Of a DNA stretch of 64,000 nt, positions 62,032 to 64,000 are shown in pieces. The notes under the pieces are model-generated. The model saw only the letters and a list, made by a program, of their open reading frames with translations, searched no databases and was not told where the DNA came from. Position numbers and translations under genes: made by a program. Source of the stretch: CAVVUF01 sp963751425 (GTDB lineage: Bacteria; Chloroflexota; Anaerolineae; Anaerolineales; UBA4823); assembly GCA_963751425.1 (NCBI GenBank), contig CAVVUF010000001.1, forward strand, positions 1,178,001-1,242,000, in the 5' to 3' direction. Position 1 is the stretch's first letter. The number at the start of each line of letters is the position of its first letter.

Positions 62032-63045
62032 ATGTTCCCACAAAATATTCTAAATCCCACTGCGCTATCCTGGCTTTTAGAATCTGATTCTCCAGGAGTC
62101 CGCTACCTTGCCCTGAGGGATATCCTTGAATTATCGCAAAATGATCCCGAGCTGGAAGCTGCCAGGCGAAAGGCACACCAGGAAGGCCCGATCGCGACGA
62201 TCCTGAAAGAGATGGATGCAGCCGGTTTTTGGGTAAAACCTGGACCTGGCTACAGCCCCAAGTACTTTTCCACTGTCTGGGCTATCATCAGTCTGGCACA
62301 ACTGGGAGCCCTGGTAAGCGAAGATGAACGTATTGGAAAAGCTTGCACTTATCTAATAGATCACGCCTTGACCAAGATTGGGCAATTCTCACACAATGGC
62401 ACCCCTGGAGGAACAATTGACTGTCTGCAGGGTAACCTTTGTTGGAGTTTAATCGAGATGGAATGGAATGATATTCGGTTAGAGAAAGCCTTCGATTGGA
62501 TGGCGCGCAGCTCCACCGGCGAAGGGGTAGCACCTGTCGAAGAAAAACATGCCGAAATCCGTTATTACGCCTATAAGTGCGGACCGAATTTTATGTGTGG
62601 TGCAAACAATAAATTGCCCTGTGCCTGGGGCGCAGCCAAGGTCATGTTAGCCTTCAGCCGGCTGCCAGTCGAGAAGCGCACCCCTCTGATTGAAAACGCC
62701 ATCCAACAGGGAGTTAATTTTCTTTTCAGCGTTGATCCTGCTTCCGCCGGTTATCCGAATGGATGGAGTAGCAAACCGAGCGGGGATTGGTGGAAATTCG
62801 GTTTCCCGGTTTTCTATATTACAGATATATTGCAAATCGCCGAAGCCCTGGTAGGTTTGGGTTACAGCCACGACCCTCGCTTAACAAGTACATTCAAACT
62901 GATTGCCGATAAACAAGATTTCCAAGGTCGCTGGCCCCTCGAATTTGCATACCCCGGAAAGACCTGGGGGGATTACGGCGCGAAAAAGCAGCCCAATAAA
63001 TGGGTCACCCTACGAGCCTTACGCCTCCTGAAAAAAACAATCTGA
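62032..63045 (+). CDS. alpha-toroid (terpenoid cyclase/prenyltransferase-like) protein
   Basis: 337 residues, intact. ALSWLLESDSPGVRYLALRD, WVKPGPGYSPKYFSTVWAII, CLQGNLCWSLI and GVNFLFSVDPASAGYP suggest the repeated helical hairpins of the alpha/alpha toroid fold. In Anaerolineae genomes such proteins are sometimes annotated as NifH-like, but there is no P-loop or iron-sulphur motif here. Catalytic role unknown. AAAGGAGGGCTC precedes the ATG. Confidence 0.6.
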   Translation: MFPQNILNPTALSWLLESDSPGVRYLALRDILELSQNDPELEAARRKAHQEGPIATILKEMDAAGFWVKPGPGYSPKYFSTVWAIISLAQLGALVSEDERIGKACTYLIDHALTKIGQFSHNGTPGGTIDCLQGNLCWSLIEMEWNDIRLEKAFDWMARSSTGEGVAPVEEKHAEIRYYAYKCGPNFMCGANNKLPCAWGAAKVMLAFSRLPVEKRTPLIENAIQQGVNFLFSVDPASAGYPNGWSSKPSGDWWKFGFPVFYITDILQIAEALVGLGYSHDPRLTSTFKLIADKQDFQGRWPLEFAYPGKTWGDYGAKKQPNKWVTLRALRLLKKTI

Positions 63046-63154
63046 GGCTTTGTTTCCAGGTTGTAACCTTCTGTAACGAAACGGGCATTTTCCTTCCCGT
63101 CCAAAACGGGTAAAATTACCTCAATTTCAATAAAAAGAAGAGGTATAAAAACAC

Positions 63155-64000
63155 ATGAAGCATAATTCTTTGAGATCCCCATGGTTGATAACCGTGAAAA
63201 TAATCGCCTTTTTTGCCTTTCTGACGGCATTAACGGCGTGCAGATCTACTCCTACTCCCGAACCCACCCTTGATTTACAGCCCCTGGTAGACCAGATTGT
63301 TCAGGCAACGCTTTCTGCCCTTCCTACCGCCACGGCCTTGCCTACCGAAACCCCCGTTCTTCCAACCAGTGTCCCCACGCTCTCCATTCCCACCGCTACT
63401 TCGACGCCGCTGCCCCCTACCGCGACAATCTCGCCTGATGACCCAGCAGTTTCCTTGGGTCAGCCAGACTATGTAGACAATTTCAACAACAGTAATGGCT
63501 GGACCTTATTCGATGATGAGTGTTTCAAGTCAGAAATCTCAGATGGCAAATACATCATGACGAACAAGGGTAACCTGACCATTTCTTGCTGGGAAATGAG
63601 CGCCTTGAAGGAAAAGGATATGTATTTACAGACCCTGGTGACCATGCCAGAGAAATGTACTCCGAATGATCGCTTTGGAATGATCTTCCGCGCCCCCGAC
63701 TTGAACCAGGGCTACCTGCTTGGCCTTACCTGCGATGGCCGCTTCTTCCTATTCAAGTGGGACGGCAAGAAAACAATCACGCTCATTCCGCTTGGGAGCA
63801 ATCCTGCAATCTTAACCGGTCCTGGCAAGGAAAATCGCCTGGGTGTCAAAGCAGTAGGTGACTCTTATACGATCTATGCCAATGGCATTCTATTGGGTAA
63901 TGCGATTGATAACCAATATATCGAAAAAGGCTTGATAGGCTTTTTTACTGGCGCCAGCACCAGTGAAGCGTTCACAGTTAAATTTGATGACCTTTCGGTT
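63155..64000 (+). CDS. lipoprotein with concanavalin-like domain, partial at right edge
   Basis: At least 282 residues; no stop before the window ends. The signal peptide has lipobox FLTALTAC near residue 29. A Thr/Pro linker (TPTPEPTLDLQPLVDQIV) follows, then a beta-sandwich domain (DNFNNSNGWTLFDDECFKSE, RFGMIFRAPDLNQGYLLGLT, YTIYANGILLG) like the 3-keto-disaccharide hydrolase/LamG-type fold. Likely binds or processes sugars outside the membrane. AAGAAGAGG precedes the ATG at 63155. Confidence 0.75.
   Translation, partial: MKHNSLRSPWLITVKIIAFFAFLTALTACRSTPTPEPTLDLQPLVDQIVQATLSALPTATALPTETPVLPTSVPTLSIPTATSTPLPPTATISPDDPAVSLGQPDYVDNFNNSNGWTLFDDECFKSEISDGKYIMTNKGNLTISCWEMSALKEKDMYLQTLVTMPEKCTPNDRFGMIFRAPDLNQGYLLGLTCDGRFFLFKWDGKKTITLIPLGSNPAILTGPGKENRLGVKAVGDSYTIYANGILLGNAIDNQYIEKGLIGFFTGASTSEAFTVKFDDLSV

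Noticed and set aside
62032..63045. NifH annotation
   Set aside because: No P-loop, switch or iron-sulphur cysteines; pattern fits an alpha-toroid fold.

Overview
The window looks like a chromosomal segment of an uncultured Anaerolineae (phylum Chloroflexota). The evidence is indirect. Two large exported proteins end in the IYLPII-type tail common in that group. The lipoproteins carry Thr/Pro-rich linkers typical of the class. A bacterial STAY-GREEN homologue is present, a family known from Anaerolineae. No rRNA or housekeeping ribosomal gene is present to settle the placement.

Layout. 1-2.3 kb (minus): end of a UvrD/Rep-type helicase gene preceded by small plasmid-type genes. 3.06-23.7 kb (plus): an almost complete BREX type 3 anti-phage locus in the order HTH regulator, brxF, brxC, [AAA/DUF3696 ATPase + partner], pglXI copy 1, [AlbA_2 ATP-binding regulator], pglXI copy 2, brxHII, pglZ, brxA. 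The bracketed genes are additions to the standard brxF-brxC-pglXI-brxHII-pglZ-brxA order. 24.3-27.5 kb: HExxH protein, SAM methyltransferase and CPBP protease genes, each followed by an attC-like site, which suggests integron cassettes without a visible integrase. 27.6-29.3 kb: PAP2 phosphatase and SDR oxidoreductase. 29.4-38.2 kb: transposon-rich stretch (IS630 with recognisable ends, IS1380, IS3 and other remnants) surrounding a two-gene module, a protein with two HEPN-type Rx4H motifs and a HEAT-repeat membrane protein. 38.3-39.5 kb: small HTH genes resembling phage terminase small subunits. 40.1-44.1 kb (minus): promoter-led operon with two DUF2589 paralogues, several unknown small proteins and a DUF5675 protein, split by an ISAs1-like remnant. 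44.2-50.9 kb: truncated beta-helix protein, STAY-GREEN homologue, DUF6794-SUKH immunity-like pair and a frameshifted CHAT-SUMF1 fusion. 51.3 kb: tRNA-3'-end-like sequence and a terminator. 51.5-57.4 kb (minus): two exported proteins sharing almost identical 231-bp InlB-type repeats. 58.0-64.0 kb (plus): undisturbed metabolic and exported genes (TIM-barrel isomerase, class V aminotransferase, lipoproteins, DegV, alpha-toroid protein).

Bases 1 to about 51.3 kb therefore read as a defence and mobile-element island next to a calmer backbone. Many island genes are broken by single-base shifts although the protein remains readable in successive frames. Of the genes to the right of 51.3 kb only one is shifted (the metallophosphoesterase, near 53.87 kb). 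The shifts may be real decay or uncorrected sequencing indels; sequence alone does not decide. Gene coordinates for shifted genes are given for the whole reconstructed gene.

The best candidates for something undescribed are the DUF2589 operon, the HEPN plus HEAT-membrane pair, and the extra modules embedded in BREX.
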